A DNA stretch of 64,000 bases from Lota lota. Taxonomy: Eukaryota > Chordata > Actinopteri > Gadiformes > Lotidae. Numbering within the stretch: position 1 is the stretch's first letter; each line of letters starts with the position of its first letter. The stretch lies in assembly GCA_026745465.1 (NCBI GenBank), contig JACYXH010000826.1, forward strand, positions 4,752,724 through 4,816,723. The letters are read 5' to 3'. Made by a program: the position numbers and the translations under genes. Positions 24,820 to 37,299 of this stretch are shown one piece after another. The notes under the pieces are model-generated. The model worked only from the letters and a program-made list of their open reading frames with translations. It had not been told where the DNA came from and did no database searches.

Positions 24820-24965
24820 TGTTTAGCAGAGGCTTTTATCCAAGTCGACCGACTGATGTTTTCGGGTACATTAGTCACTAAGGAGCAGGTCATCAGGAGT
24901 TGGACATCAGGCATCAAACCCAATTCCCTTTAGCTGGGAGTCCCCACAGCCGCTGCTCTGTATTC
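24820..24965 (-). repeat. tRNA-derived SINE, minus strand
   Basis: The reverse complement carries GGGTTTGATGCC (B-box-like), then TGCTCCTTAGTGAC, and ends in CTTGGATAAAAGCCTCTGC-TAAAC, the hallmark teleost SINE tail. The order fits a nearly full-length minus-strand copy. Confidence 0.65.
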
Positions 24966-25595
24966 ATCACCCAGCTAACAAACTAGATCCTCTCTCCACC
25001 ATCCCCATTAAAACACACCAGCCAGCCCAGCAGCAGTAAAGAGTGATTGGTTGTGTTCTAACACTGCACTAATGAGCTGAGGGCTGTTGTAAATTGTTCT
25101 GACCACACACGGTGCAACATGAACAACAACAGAACCATTGGACGCATCCATACTGGGCCAGATGAGAACCAATTTGATCTTAATTATTTATCTATATCAA
25201 TACAAGTTCGCCTGTTGCTACGGTACACATTTCCTGTTTTCCAAAACACCGTTTTCTAGCATCGTCTTTGTTTATTAAGCTATTTCATGCTGACAGCTTT
25301 TGCTGTAAATTGTGTAAATGCGTGGGAGTATGTATACAAGTGCTATATCTGCCCTGCTATATCTCTCAATTATGCTGGTTGCCATGGTGGTAAATGTAAT
25401 CTGTGAAACATTTGATTTGCATTTGGGTGAAGCGACAGACAGCGGGATATCAAAATTGCCCGAAGGCACGGACTGCATCGGTGTGTGTGCGTGTGTGTGT
25501 GCGTGTAAACGTGTGTGTGCGTGTATACGTGAGTGAAAGCATGTCCAGGGTTACCAGGCGGACTCTAACCCCCAGCCCTCTGTGTGTGCCTGCAG

Positions 25596-25704
25596 GGTGG
25601 AGAGGAACCAGCAGACCTGCCCTCCACACCGCCTCCACCTGGAAGAGTGTCTCCCTGCCGACCAGGTCCCCACCCCGGAGCTCATCCAGGGCTACGTCAA
25701 GAAG
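25596..25704 (+). CDS. rftn1: Raftlin exon: LEECLPADQVPTPELIQGYVKK segment
   Basis: The acceptor tgcctgcag ends at 25595 and the donor is aag|gtgagg. The first base completes the split glycine codon of the previous exon (gg|g), giving ...NDG-VERNQQTCPP. The rest encodes RLHLEECLPADQVPTPEL and IQGYVKK. In raftlin the matching stretch links the first conserved block to the 'IKKIQEAA.QG' helix. The exon is 109 nt: 1 nt plus 36 codons, so it ends in phase 0. The upstream intron end is GT-rich rather than a clean polypyrimidine tract (gtgtgtgcgtgt runs at about 25481-25530), but 25570-25595 is pyrimidine-rich enough to be a usual acceptor. A roughly 80-bp degenerate tandem repeat begins about 110 nt downstream. 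Confidence 0.88.
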
Positions 25705-25814
25705 GTGAGGCTGGCTCCACCCGTTACTAGTCACTTATTATGTTACTATTTGTCATGTTTAGTAACTCCAAGTAGGTTGGAGGCGCTCATTGTGATGTGA
25801 TGACGTCACAATTT

Positions 25815-26055
25815 ATTAGGTTACTTGTGGCTCTCCTGGTGGTAGCCTACTTGTAGCTGTGCTGAAGTTAAATTCCTTGTAGCTCCAATTAGGTCTTAAT
25901 ATGTTACTTGTAACTGTATTTAGGCTACGTGTAACATGTGGCTGTCCTCATGCAACTTGTGGCTCCAATTGGGTCTTTATAATATGTAAGTTATAGCTGT
26001 GGTTAGGCTACTTGTAAAATGTGGCTGTCCTCATGTGACTTGTAGCTCCACGGTG
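25815..26055 (+). repeat. 80-82-bp degenerate tandem repeat, about 3 copies
   Basis: agctccaatt at 25881 recurs as ggctccaatt at 25961 (80 nt). gctgtcctcatg at 25941 recurs at 26023 (82 nt). Flanking words such as taggctac.tgtaa also repeat. Confidence 0.8.
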
Positions 26056-26358
26056 CTGGTAATCTCCCATCTCCCTGGCTCTTATCCAAGCGCTGGAGTC
26101 AAGGGAGCCGTCTTCATAGGAGGGCACCACTTTGCTAATTAACGAGTTAGAGGATCTCACAGTAATGTAGCCCTCAACCCACCCCACCCTCAACCACCAT
26201 CACCACCACCACCAACCAAGAGAGAGAGAGCGAGAGAGAGAGCGGTGGTGATCCTGACACCCAGATTGTCTGCTGCATTACTACCAGGCCTTAATCCTAG
26301 TCCTTAATGTGTATATGATGATCAGGCCCTGGCCTAGGGTGAGCCCTGCGAAGCCCAT

Positions 26359-26385
26359 CCCCCCCCCCCCCCCCCCCCCCCCCCC
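26359..26385 (+). repeat. Poly-C run, 27 nt
   Basis: Uninterrupted C after gcgaagcccat. Confidence 0.95.
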
Positions 26386-26463
26386 TCCCAGCCTTCCATT
26401 AGCCAGGACCTGCCAAGATCTCCTTCATTATTACTGCTTATCATTACCGTGTAGAGAGGCGCA

Positions 26464-26890
26464 TGGAGAGGGGGGAGACAGAGTGAGGAAGGGGGGGGAG
26501 ATGGTAGTGAGTGGGGGAGAACGTATGGGGTGAATTAGGAGGCGCTAAGGGGATGGAGGAGGAGAAGGAGGAGGAGGTATTGAGTAGAGTGGAAGCTATG
26601 GGGAAGGGGGAGCGAGGTGGGAGATAGGGTAGAGAGAAGGAGGGGAAGGTAGGCGGATGGAGGAGGAGGAGGAGGAGGTATGGGGTAGGGTGGGAGGTAG
26701 GGAGGAGGAGGAGGGGAGATGATAGCGGGGAGAGGAGGTTGGAGAGGGGAGAGAGTATTAAGGTAGGGGAGGTGAAGGAAGATGTGCAAGAAGGGGAGAG
26801 AATGGGAGGTGGTAGTGGGGAGGAGGAGGTGGAATAAGGGGAGAAAGTAGGAAAGGTTGGGGGTAGCAGTGGGTGGAGGAGGAGGTAGTC
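26464..26890 (+). repeat. Polypurine GGA/GGGA-rich block
   Basis: More than 400 nt of almost pure purine with repeated gaggaggaggag, gggtagggtggg and ggaggaggagg words; several G-triplet sets could form G-quadruplexes. Confidence 0.85.
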
Positions 26891-26999
26891 CAGGTCACGC
26901 TAGGAATCTATTAAAAAGGAAGTGGACACGGATGAGCAGGAAGAGGGCCAGAGAGGGGGTAGCGCTCTCACTTTATCACAGTCAGTCTCTCTCTCTCTC

Positions 27000-27300
27000 A
27001 TTCTAAAAAGCTTTATTAGCATGAGAAACAAACATTTACATTGCCCTAGCAGGTGAAAAATATAAAAAGTCAAATACAAAATAAATATGCATATCAAAAA
27101 GTAGAATATTAAATACTAAATATATAAAAAGACAAATATGGATATATATATATAAAAATACTAAGAGTGTATAAACATTCCAGTGTAAAATATCTCCTAT
27201 AAACAGATGAAGTAAAGACACACTTTACAAACATTGTATTTACAGTGTGGAGGACATGTGCAATAGTGCGGATCCCCCTCATCCCAGTGGGATGAGGGGG
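27000..27300 (-). mobile_element. Possible retroelement 3' end, minus strand
   Basis: The reverse complement reads ggcaatgtaaatgtttgttt, ctcatgctaataaagctttt and then a (GA)n-type tail (27000-26985). This order resembles 3' ends of teleost non-LTR elements. No coding remnant is seen. Confidence 0.35.
27274..27300. repeat. Perfect 12-bp hairpin with 3-nt loop
   Basis: ccccctcatccc-agt-gggatgaggggg, close to the retroelement-like 3' end. Confidence 0.9.
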
Positions 27301-29814
27301 AAGATCTTGTGGAAGATCCAGTGGGATATTTCTCTCAATGCGGCAGCCACTGACCCCTCTTTTAAGCAAGACTCCCAATCATTGTAACACATTGTATTTT
27401 CCTGTTTCACCTCACTTTACCTCACCTCACCTTTAACATCACTCCATTTTTGTCATGGTTTCCACCTTCCTGTCTCACTCTCTTTCCGTCTGTCTGCATG
27501 TGTTCCCTTCTGATCCTTCTGTCTTTTTAACATGTCTCTCTTCTACCCACTCCTACCTCTTTCTCTCTGAGTCTTTTTCCTTTTTTTCTTTTCTTTCCGG
27601 AGATGCTGTCAGCATCCATGTCTAAATCGGTGTTTCAGTCTCTATTTCATCTCTCCATCCATCTCCCTCTCCCTCTCCCTCCCTCCCTCCCTCCCTCCCT
27701 CCCTCCATCACACACAGGGTTATTTCCATCCAGACCTTCACACTCTCTCTCCTCCTGATCCTTCTTTAATAACTTGCGGGGAAATGGGAAATGTGCTCTC
27801 AAGTCTGAACTGAAATGGGTTATCACGGCAGAAAACACTTTATATTCTGCAGCCAGCCGCTGGGGGCACGTCCCCGAATATAGGCCTGTATATATATAGC
27901 CTACGTTTCAAAAAAAGTTGGTGCCCCCCACCATCAATTTAAAAAACTGATTGGAAAGTGCTGATAGAGATGTATAGCGATGTTGATGCCTGATGTGGTT
28001 TTATATTTGCATATTTATTTTCCCTTTCCAGAGTTGCACTGGTCACTTTGGCCCAGTCTTGTGTTACCAGGTTTTAAGTTGACAATGTTTTCTAATATGT
28101 TTATCATCCAAATCATCATGGAACTGCCTTTACAGCTGATACATAAAACATAAAGTCTGTGCTGGTGGGATACATTTAAACTATTAACAAGATAACATGT
28201 TTCTGTTGTGCGTCCAATTCAACCCTGCAACATGCTAACATGCAGGTGGCCAGCACAAAGGTAGCTAACATGCAGCTGGCTAGCACACAGATGGCTAACA
28301 CACACAACAACCAATACCACGGACCACATGTAAACTAATACCTAAACATGTCTCTCGCTTTCCCCACCTATACCTCTCCATCTCCTATTAAAAAGAGAGG
28401 CAACAGTTGCTCTCTATAATTTATCTCTGCATATTTCCATTCCCCTCGCCTGGCTTGGCTAACATGGTGAGAAAACAGAGCGCCTGCTGGATATTAAACA
28501 ATACCACCGGAAACCATGTGACCACTTTCCAATTTAATTTCAGACCAAATAATGCGCAACTTGATTTGATTGTGGTTCCTTTCCCATGACGCAATGATAG
28601 CGACGATGGCTGCCTTTGGCTAGGATTCAGACAGCGCAGCACGTGTGTGTGTGTGTGTGTGTATATAGGGATAAGCATGCCATTGTCAATCCAAATGTAA
28701 TTTGTCTGTGTTCGTCTCTGATTCGGTTTTTGGGTATGTGCATGTGCATTTCTATCTGTATGTGCCTGTTTGTGTATTAAAGTCTGTGTGCATGCAATAT
28801 TGTGTCGGAGTGTGTGTGTGTGTGCGTGCGTGCGCGTAAGCTTGCATGCGTATATATGGGTCTTTCCATCAGTCTGCAATTCTCTGTGCGTGTCTTTGTG
28901 TGCATATTCATGTGTATTTGTTTACATGTGTGTGTGTGTGTGTATGTAGGATAGCAGGGGGTATGGCGGTGCTAAATTGAGAATGGTGTCATTAACATTC
29001 AGTGACGGTTAACGTTTCAATCTCCTGTGGGTGAGTAAGAAACCAATTGACGTTGATAGCACAGACAGTTGACAGTTGGTACAACAGACGAGGAGAGAGG
29101 GGGCACTTAATTCGCAATGCGGAGCAGGCCAGGCGAGGGTTGCGGCTGCTTCCAATCTAATCAACCGTAGGGTGATTGGAGAGGCAGCTGGGGACGACCG
29201 GGGAAATGAGAAAGAAACGGTAGAATCCAACAAACAGGACAAACTTCCCAAGAAAGGCTGGCAGACCATTATTTTGTTTCAAAATGCACCAAAGAAAGTT
29301 TCAAAAGAAATACATTGTCCTTGAATTTAACTTGTTTGTTCGGTTTTGGAGTTGGTGCATCAATCTGTACCTATCAAATAAACCAAACGCTGGTGCACAA
29401 GGGTATAGCCAAACACAGAGTAACCTTTAGCTTTTAAATCACCACCTCAACACTAAAGCCCATATTGAGGTTCTGCAAAGGTAAAGGCCACTGTGGGCTG
29501 GCGATACCTTTTATTGGATTACGTTTTTTGACAAATAGTGAAAAATATCATACCTTGAAATTAACGGCAGACATTCCAACTCCAACCCTCACATTTTAAT
29601 GGTTTTGTTCCATCTCTGCAAATATTCTCGCTTTCATTGTTAATTCTTGTTAATGATTTAACTCGTGTTTGTTTTCGTACACTACACTGGTCTCCTTTAA
29701 AAAAGTATATATATATATACATAGAAGAGAAATTATACTGTGATACATATGTAACAGTATTATGGTGTAATTAGTCATAGCTTCCCTTTATTATATTTAG
29801 CTTTGAAGTCTGGT

Positions 29815-29920
29815 GCAGTGTATTTGCAGTCATTCCTTACTATAATAGTCTCAAACAGCTCCTATCAAGCCTGTATTAGGTCTCAATGACACAACACATC
29901 CCTGCATGGCAGCTTGTAAC
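29815..29920 (+). repeat. 106-bp duplicated segment, copy 1
   Basis: It aligns without gaps to 36161-36266 with 9 differences by hand count. It ends 33 nt upstream of the exon at 29954, so it includes or borders the branch-point region. Confidence 0.88.
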
Positions 29921-29953
29921 CCTTCCCCCATCCTCCTCGAATGCTCCTTACAG

Positions 29954-30446
29954 CAAGTCCAGGATGCTGCCGACCAGGGCGTGAGGTTCGTGGGCTTCGT
30001 CCAGGAGCCATACGGGGCCCCGTGCACCCGGATCAGAGAACCAGAGACGCCCTCTCTCTCCCTCCACTCCAGCCCCAGCTCGGTGCTGGGCTCCCTGGGC
30101 AGCTGCAGCCCGCCGGAGCCCTCCAGCCCCAGGAACCACGACGGAGGACCTGGGGTGATCCTGGAAGATGTGTCCGACATCAGGGGCCCGCAGAGCCCGA
30201 GTGGGGAGGGGCAGGGGACGGGGGTGCAGAGCGACGTAGAAGGAGAGGAGCTGACGGAGAACACTGGAATGGACACGGGGAGAGGTGTAGAGGGAGGACA
30301 CATGGACACCTCCTGCTCCTCCCCTGATCAGGAGCACACCGAGGAGAAGGAGGAGGGGAAGGAGTCGCTGGTCCAAAACAACAACAGAACCAATGCCGGG
30401 GACAGCAAGGGTCGGCCGCGCTACACGCGCCACCGCAGAGGAGACG
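29954..30446 (+). CDS. rftn1: Raftlin exon: 'QDAADQGVRFVGF' helix followed by long acidic/Ser-Pro linker
   Basis: The acceptor ctccttacag ends at 29953 and the donor is gagacg|gtgagt. The exon is 493 nt, phase 0 at its start and phase 1 at its end. The first about 20 residues, QVQDAADQGVRFVGFVQEP, match the conserved raftlin sequence around 'QEAASQGLKFVG'. The remaining about 145 residues are low complexity and probably disordered: Ser/Pro runs (SLSLHSSPSSVLGSLGS), then Glu/Asp/Gly-rich sequence (DVEGEELTEN, EEKEEGKE), ending in a basic patch (RPRYTRHRRGDG). A long, poorly conserved acidic linker at this point is normal for the family. High GC leaves open frames on the other strand (152-161 codons), which are shadows. 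The 106 nt at 29815-29920, just upstream, are duplicated in the next intron. An in-frame stop 6 nt after the donor (tga at 30452) fits an intron boundary there. Confidence 0.85.
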
Positions 30447-31694
30447 GTGAGTGACTTGGCGTCTGAGATCCGTGATGTGCACGTAATGGTCCGTGCACGT
30501 GTGACAGTGATTCATAAGAAGGGAGGGGGCTTGAGTCGCTCTTTACATTTGAGTTCACCCACAAGTGTCTTTTAAATTATTTGCCAGTTTAGTCGAGTCA
30601 AATTGAATTGTAAAACCCATAATCGTGGTTATAGTCTCAAAGGACCTTCCGCCAGTGACTTCTGAATAACCTCTGAAATACATCCATTGACTACACTAAA
30701 CCCCTTTACAGGAGACCGAATACACAGCATGAACAGGTCTAGGAAAAAAGTAAAGCACTTGCTTTGGAATGTAGTGGAGGAATGGCCCATTGTCTGCCAA
30801 TATGGATCCACTCAAGTGAAGAACAAGTTCTAGCTTCCTTTAAGTGCAGGTCTGTAACTATCCAAACCCTGTCCACCTCTTTCTGCTCAGCTCTGAGACA
30901 GAACACAGTGTTATCAATGAACAAATTGATTTTCATGCCAGTCAACAATATAAACTCACCAAACAACCTCACAACAAAAAAGGCTAGTAATAAAGATTCT
31001 ACTGCTTCCCCCCGTTCATGTAATGAGGTTAGAAGATGGCGAACGGAAGGTGAAGGTGGTCCACCTGACACTACAATGCAACATGTTTGCTGCTCATTAA
31101 TGGCACGTCGGCTCCACTGCTGAGATTCAAACCTGGGAGCTTTAATTGCTCTGCTCCAAACAAACGTTCGGCAGAACCATCGATTTTACTTCCATGAGTG
31201 TATCTGTGTCTGGACATTTAGCCCCAGAGCCATAGCGTCTTTCAAGATGGAAACCAAGACAACTCTATGGGATAAGCATGAGGCGAGGGTCGGGGGGAAG
31301 GTAATAATGTTACACAACACCAACATGCAGCCTTAAATGAATCACATCCTTGCACCCGTTATGCGACTGGAATATTCAATCACACTCGCTTTCACACCAA
31401 CACCCGTAACATTTGCCACGCCGTTTAAAAAGAAGTTTGATTTTTACCTATCGGTTTCATGCTGCTTCCATGTTCTGTATATGTATACCCTTTGTTCTAT
31501 TTGTGCTTTCAGCATTAACACATCCTCACACACTAATACACACACAGACACACACACACACACAAATATAGACACACACACAAACCACACTATCTCCTTG
31601 TTCTCTCCTTCACCACTGAGGATAATGTAGCACAGTGTGCAAATTATGCACTGCATGTCTACATTTGTATGGGGGTTAATCTGTGTTTCTAAGC

Positions 31695-31900
31695 TGTGTG
31701 TGTGTGTGTGTGTGTGTGTGTGGATGTGTGTGTGTGTCTGTGTGTGTGTAGTAGACAGTATGTGTGTCCGTGTGTGTGTGTGCGAGAGTGTTTGTGTTGT
31801 TATGTGTGTGAGTGGTAGTGTGTGCGTGTGTGTGGGTGCGTGTTTGTGTTGTTATGTGTGTGAGTGGGAGTGTGTGAGTGAGAGTGTGTTTCTGTAGGAG
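31695..31900 (+). repeat. GT-rich compound microsatellite
   Basis: Several (GT)n runs with a duplicated tgtttgtgttgttatgtgtg block (about 31790 and 31843). Confidence 0.9.
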
Positions 31901-32340
31901 ACAGTGTGTGTGTAGGAGTGCGACCAGCAAAGTGTTGTGTCCTGCCTGCACCGATCTGCATGCCCAAGCATGCGCGCGTATACACACCGCATCTCGGAGC
32001 CAATTCACACGTAGGACACGTGTCAGCGTCTGCGTGCGTTTGTGAGTGTGCGAGTGTGTGTGTGTCGTTCTGGTGCAGGAAACACGCACCCACACGGACC
32101 CGCAGCCGGTTGGTCCATCTGGCCTCGTCCTCAAAATCCAACACCCAGCCCTCTTCCATCCCCCTCATCATCACCACGACAACAACGATGGTGACAAGCT
32201 AGGGTGGCCAGAGAGGGTTCACAAGGGACCTGTTCTCTGGGGATGAGAGGATCCCACTATCTAGCTGACTTCAAACACCTATCTCCAGATGAGTGCCATA
32301 CGCTGATGGAGATGGAGCTTTGGATGGAGATGGAGCTTTG

Positions 32341-32344
<4 letters not shown>

Positions 32345-32382
<38 letters not shown>

Positions 32383-32515
32383 AGAGAGAATGAGACAGAG
32401 AGAGAGATTGGATAGAGAGACATTGATGGATAGAGATGAATGGAGAGAGACAGAGGGACGGAGAGAGAGAGACAGAGAAAGATAGAGAGATAGAACGAGA
32501 GAGAGAGAGAGAGCC
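32345..32515 (+). repeat. (GA)n and GA-rich block
   Basis: Pure run at 32345-32379, then gatagagagac-type units; preceded by the tandem gatggagatggagctttg. Confidence 0.92.
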
Positions 32516-33489
32516 ATAGAGAGACCAACGAGTAGAAGATTAGAGGATGAATAGTGAAACAGACACGCGATCAGACTGGTTGGTTTTGGCCGACGGAAAA
32601 CAAATGGGTAGCGATCACAGCAGTGTGTTCTCTGCCCCCCTCCTTCTGCTCAGCAGGTGGAACATCTTACACACTCAACCCAAAAAACGACTTCCTACAC
32701 CAATAACAATTTTATATGCAAAATTAATGTTGCATGTAAAAGGTCAATAATGTTTACCATAACTGTCAGTAACGTTGACATTTACATTCCGCATTCACAG
32801 CTCAATCTTTTTATACATCTATTTAAATATTCTTTTCATAGAATTCGCATATTCATATTTCTATCTCTTCAATTCATATTCCTGTTCTGTTCTTCTGCTG
32901 TGACACCAACATGTCCCCTCTGATTAATGATTGTGATTATGATAAAGTCATCTTATCTGCTGAGATTTATGGTGTAAGCCATGTCAAGCTTCACCAGTAC
33001 CTCCCTCTGAAATCAACCTTGAGGTTCTCTTCTCGTGTTCAGATTACATTGGAACATGTCCGTCCACCAGCGACACGTCCAGCTGGACTGCCGGCAACCG
33101 TAGTCGACAATGGGCGGATCAAGCTTCTTGCGCCGTTTTCATCACCATGTTTTCGGAGTGGCCGTGGCAGTCAGCGTTTTTGGATCGGTGTCAGGGGGGC
33201 GGTTCTGAGTTTTCAAAGGGACGCTTGCATGCTTGTGTTTTACATGGTTGTTAATGCCTGCCAATGAATGGTGAGGTTCTGGTTGGGATACTGTGATGCA
33301 GATTAGGGGCATCTAAAAGAGTCCTCTGTCTGTTCCCATGACAGCAGCGATTCGTGGCATTAGGTTTAAAGCACTTTATACTGGACGATGCGTAATCATG
33401 TCAAACAAATTGCGTACTGGTCGCGATTTGTGTGTGTGCGTGCTTCTCAGTATGTGTGTGGGCTCCTTGTATATTTTCGGGGTCAGGTC

Positions 33490-33491
<2 letters not shown>

Positions 33492-33545
<54 letters not shown>
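33492..33545 (+). repeat. (GT)n microsatellite
   Basis: About 27 uninterrupted units. Confidence 0.95.
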
Positions 33546-33550
<5 letters not shown>

Positions 33551-35278
33551 ATTTCTGCTGTTTTATATTTTTTATTCATAGCTCAAGTGTTTCACACTTG
33601 TTTTTAGACTAAATATTTATCCTTCGCCACATGGACCTATCTGGTTGAGGATAGAGTGTAATACAGACATCTGTCAAACTATTTATCTTTTGAAAGATGC
33701 TAGAATATAAAAAAATATGTAAACAGCTAAAAGTGGCAGACTTGCTTTCATATCATGATAATCAATAATCAAATTGATCATGGATGAGTTGATTATTGAT
33801 CGATCATGGATCGGTTGAACCCCAGGAGGCTGGAGATAAATGCCTGTTATTGAATGAACACAGAAAGCACAGTGTGTTAGCAGACTAGACTTAAAAACCC
33901 TATCCATTTTCCCCCAGATAAAAATGACTTCCCATTCTTTCTGGAGTCAAGTCTGACGCACAAATATCAATCAAGCATGGACGTCACAACAATATGATAG
34001 ATTACCGACCGGCTGGTTAAATAAGAATTACTTTCACACTACTTTTTTTTGGTGGGAAAGACTCAATCTGCATCTCGCTCCACTTTATAATATTATGTTC
34101 ACAGGCTGTTGGCCTGATGCTATTGCATCAGGATCACTGGATCTTTCCATCTTGAATAACACTAACTAAATATAAGATAAGCCTGCCGTTCATCATGTTT
34201 ACGCCACCCCATATTTAGTCTGAGTGTTGCAAACACACTAGGAACTGCACCAAACACTCCTCCCAGCATGCAGAGTGAATTAGGGCACAGAGTTATACAA
34301 ATATATTAGAAATATATAAATAAGTAGAATTTATTCTCTTTGAGTAATCATTTTAAGTACAAGTATGTATTCTTCATCGATTGTTTGACAGATTAATGCA
34401 CACATTGTTTAATTATTTAAGTGAACGCATTTATAGATCTATAATTACCTAATTCAATCATTTAGATAGCTTTAGTTTTCAGACTAAAGATTGACCAGTT
34501 GAAACCAATATGTTTGAACCAGTCTTGAACCAGATCAGTCGTATTGGCCATAACTACGTTTAGTGGTTCAGGTCAAACACACTGATGTTGAACATCTGCC
34601 TTTAATAGATGATCACTTTGGTCCCGTGGTTTGACCTTTGACTTTACTTTTCACACAGAAACAGCCACCATGACCAGGAGAACGTGAACTACCACTTACT
34701 AAATCACTTACCTCAAATGACCAAAACAACTACAGTCAAAATACCACAGAGATGTGCACACCGATGCTGGACTCGTGTCAGTTTAGTACATTAAAATATA
34801 CCAAATAGGCCTACTGCCGGTTAGAGCCACAAAGCATTAAGTAGAAAACAGTAGAAAACAACCCAGTTCAGACCTGACTGAACACAAGGTGGTTGCTTTG
34901 CCACAGATTGGATAAACATCTTTATATAGAAATATACATATCAATATACCTCCTGGGATGTTCACTCTACCAGAAGAAAATCAGATTTCTGTCACATATT
35001 GCCAAAAACCAAATCTGATTTGGCCCACTTGTGTCTCTAATCTGACCGTGGCAACAGAGGTTTAGTCCACAGTGACGTGCGCGTGTTTTTTTGGAGAGTG
35101 AGAAATGACAACGTTTGGTGGATGCGGGGGCCAGCTGTCAGCAGGGTTTTGGAAGAAGCGATTAGAAATGATTCATTCTGCTCTGTCTGGTGCAGACGCA
35201 TTGACTAATACAGAGAAACAGACAAAGCACAACCTCCCCCGATACACAGCTGTGAGTGTTGAAGTGTGTTGTTTCCCT

Positions 35279-35510
35279 GTGTGTGTGTGTGTGTGTGTGT
35301 GTCTGTCTGTGTGCAAGTGGCGGCCTTGCTGTGAAACTGTGACTGTGATTTGAGTCATGACATCCATATCAATATATATGCATTTGCATTCTTGTGTATG
35401 CATGTCTTCTTATGTGTGTGTGTGTGTGTGTGTGTGTGAGTGTGTCTGTGTGTGTGTGTGTGTGTGTGTCTGCCTGTGTGTGTGCATATGTGCGTGCGTG
35501 CGTGCGTGCG
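35279..35510 (+). repeat. GT-rich tracts
   Basis: (GT)n at 35279-35302 and 35415-35470, ending in (GCGT)n at 35491-35511. Confidence 0.9.
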
Positions 35511-35598
35511 TGTTCGTCCATCGGTCCAGTTCATCTGTGCGCGACAACAACCACAATATCTCCATTAAAGACCAGCGTCCCTCGACTATTTAAACCGC

Positions 35599-35713
<115 letters not shown>

Positions 35714-36160
35714 TTTCCCTAATTGTTCCCACCCAATCAACTGCCTCTCATTTTTCAATTTACTCACATCACAATACGTCACATGTGCTCGGTCGGCCTC
35801 TCGCCGTGATGTATTGTGATGGCGGTGCGTAGCGTTGGCGGCGGTGCGTAGGTCTAGCGCTCCGAGCGAGGCCGGCCCTCTGGGCCCGCAGTGCACTATG
35901 CATATTTCTGCTTCACGTTAACAAAGGCAGGCTGGGCAGCCTTTAATGCGTTATTCAGGCTCGTGTGCAGTGAATCAACCGGGATGAGTCCCAGCACATG
36001 AGCTCGTTACAAGAGTTCCTTTCATGTTCGGCTCTCTCCGCACTCATCGGATCTCTCCGGGAGCGCAGGGGAAGAAATGTGAGCACTGCATTAAGAATGA
36101 ATATAAAAATATTATACGTATGATAATAACTGTCACATATAAATATTTGGGATGGGATTG

Positions 36161-36266
36161 GCAGTGTACCTGCAGTCATTCCTTGCTATAGTAGTCTCAA
36201 ACAGCTCCAATCAAGCCTGTATTTGGTCTCAAGGACACAACACATCCCTGTATGACAGCTTGTAAC
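36161..36266 (+). repeat. 106-bp duplicated segment, copy 2
   Basis: Direct-orientation copy of 29815-29920, 6.3 kb downstream in the next intron. The sequence after it (cacccttcctcctcaactct) partly resembles the pyrimidine tract after copy 1, but no acceptor AG plus coding sequence follows. Confidence 0.88.
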
Positions 36267-37299
36267 CACCCTTCCTCCTCAACTCTGCGCGATTGTTTGC
36301 CTCTGCAATACGTTCCATTGGTTGACTCAAAAATATGTCCGATTAATGGAGGCGCTACAGTGTATTCAGACAATTTACATCAACTACTTTCTGTTTGGCC
36401 ACATTCATTTGGTAAACAAAGGCAGACACCAACGGAACTGTAGAGCCCACACCGCAGTGTTAAACCCATACCTTTAACCACACTAAAGCTAAAATCACAC
36501 GTTTTTATGCATTTACAGAATCGCAATACATATTGTACAATCGTATCCTGAGAGCCCTGCCGATTCCTGTCCCTAATAAAATAATAGAACAGCTTTGTTC
36601 TATTTGTTCTGTGCTTCCACATCTGCTGTACAGCTATAGGTAGCAATAGGTTAGCTGTTCACCGCCTAGTGAGTGCAGCGCTAGGCTGTCTGTTAACCCC
36701 AAAACATCCTGACTCATCAGAACCACAGCAGGTACTCTTATCTTCTACCGGATCAAATAAACTCATGCAATTAACAATGTGCAAGCATATAATTTAGAGC
36801 AGACAGAAAAGGAGATCACTGAAGTTTTACCCTCACCTCACCCAACCTCCCCTGACCTAATATCGCCTCACCTCACCTCTATGGCAACATCGTGTTGCCA
36901 TGTAACCCAATCTTGCGCTATTCCCGCAAGACTAAAGCAGAAAGATGGAGGTTTTATAAGTGGACTGAAAGAGCTAACAATGGCGTTTCAGAGGCAGCTG
37001 GGTATAGAACTCAGTTGTTTTATTCACCGCTCAAAGAAGAGAAGAAAACAACAACAAATTCAGCTGGGACCAGATCTCTGATGGGATTAAAACAAAGATA
37101 GAGTTTTGCTAGCAGCATGTTTGTGGTAAACACTGTGGCTTGTCAGCGTGCTGGATGCATTGTACGGTCTTTAAAGATTAGAGCAAACAGCACTTTAAAG
37201 CTTTGAAGGCTTGGGGAAAAGGTAAGAGGCTGCACACCACTCTAATCCCATTTCTTTCTCAAATGGAAGACGATTGAACCGTTGTTTTAATTGTCATAT

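Larger units (their letters stand above)
25705..29953 (+). other. Intron between exons 25596-25704 and 29954-30446
   Basis: This 4249-nt GT-AG intron holds an 80-82-bp degenerate tandem repeat at its start, a 27-nt poly-C, a polypurine GGA-rich block at 26.46-26.89 kb, a retroelement-like 3' end near 27.0-27.3 kb with a 12-bp stem hairpin, CT-rich sequence at 27.42-27.76 kb, a short AGCTAACATGCAG tandem repeat at 28.22-28.30 kb and GT-rich stretches at 28.64-28.95 kb. The last about 140 nt include the 106-bp segment duplicated in the following intron. 27840-28200 and 28980-29810 show nothing recognisable. Confidence 0.8.

Noticed and set aside
29851..30433. 152- and 161-codon minus-strand ORFs
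   Set aside because: They lie opposite the GC-rich raftlin exon 29954-30446 and are frame shadows of it.
32911..33267. 118-codon ORF with non-repetitive composition
   Set aside because: No recognisable domain, no splice context, single frame by chance in GC-mixed DNA; no support beyond openness.
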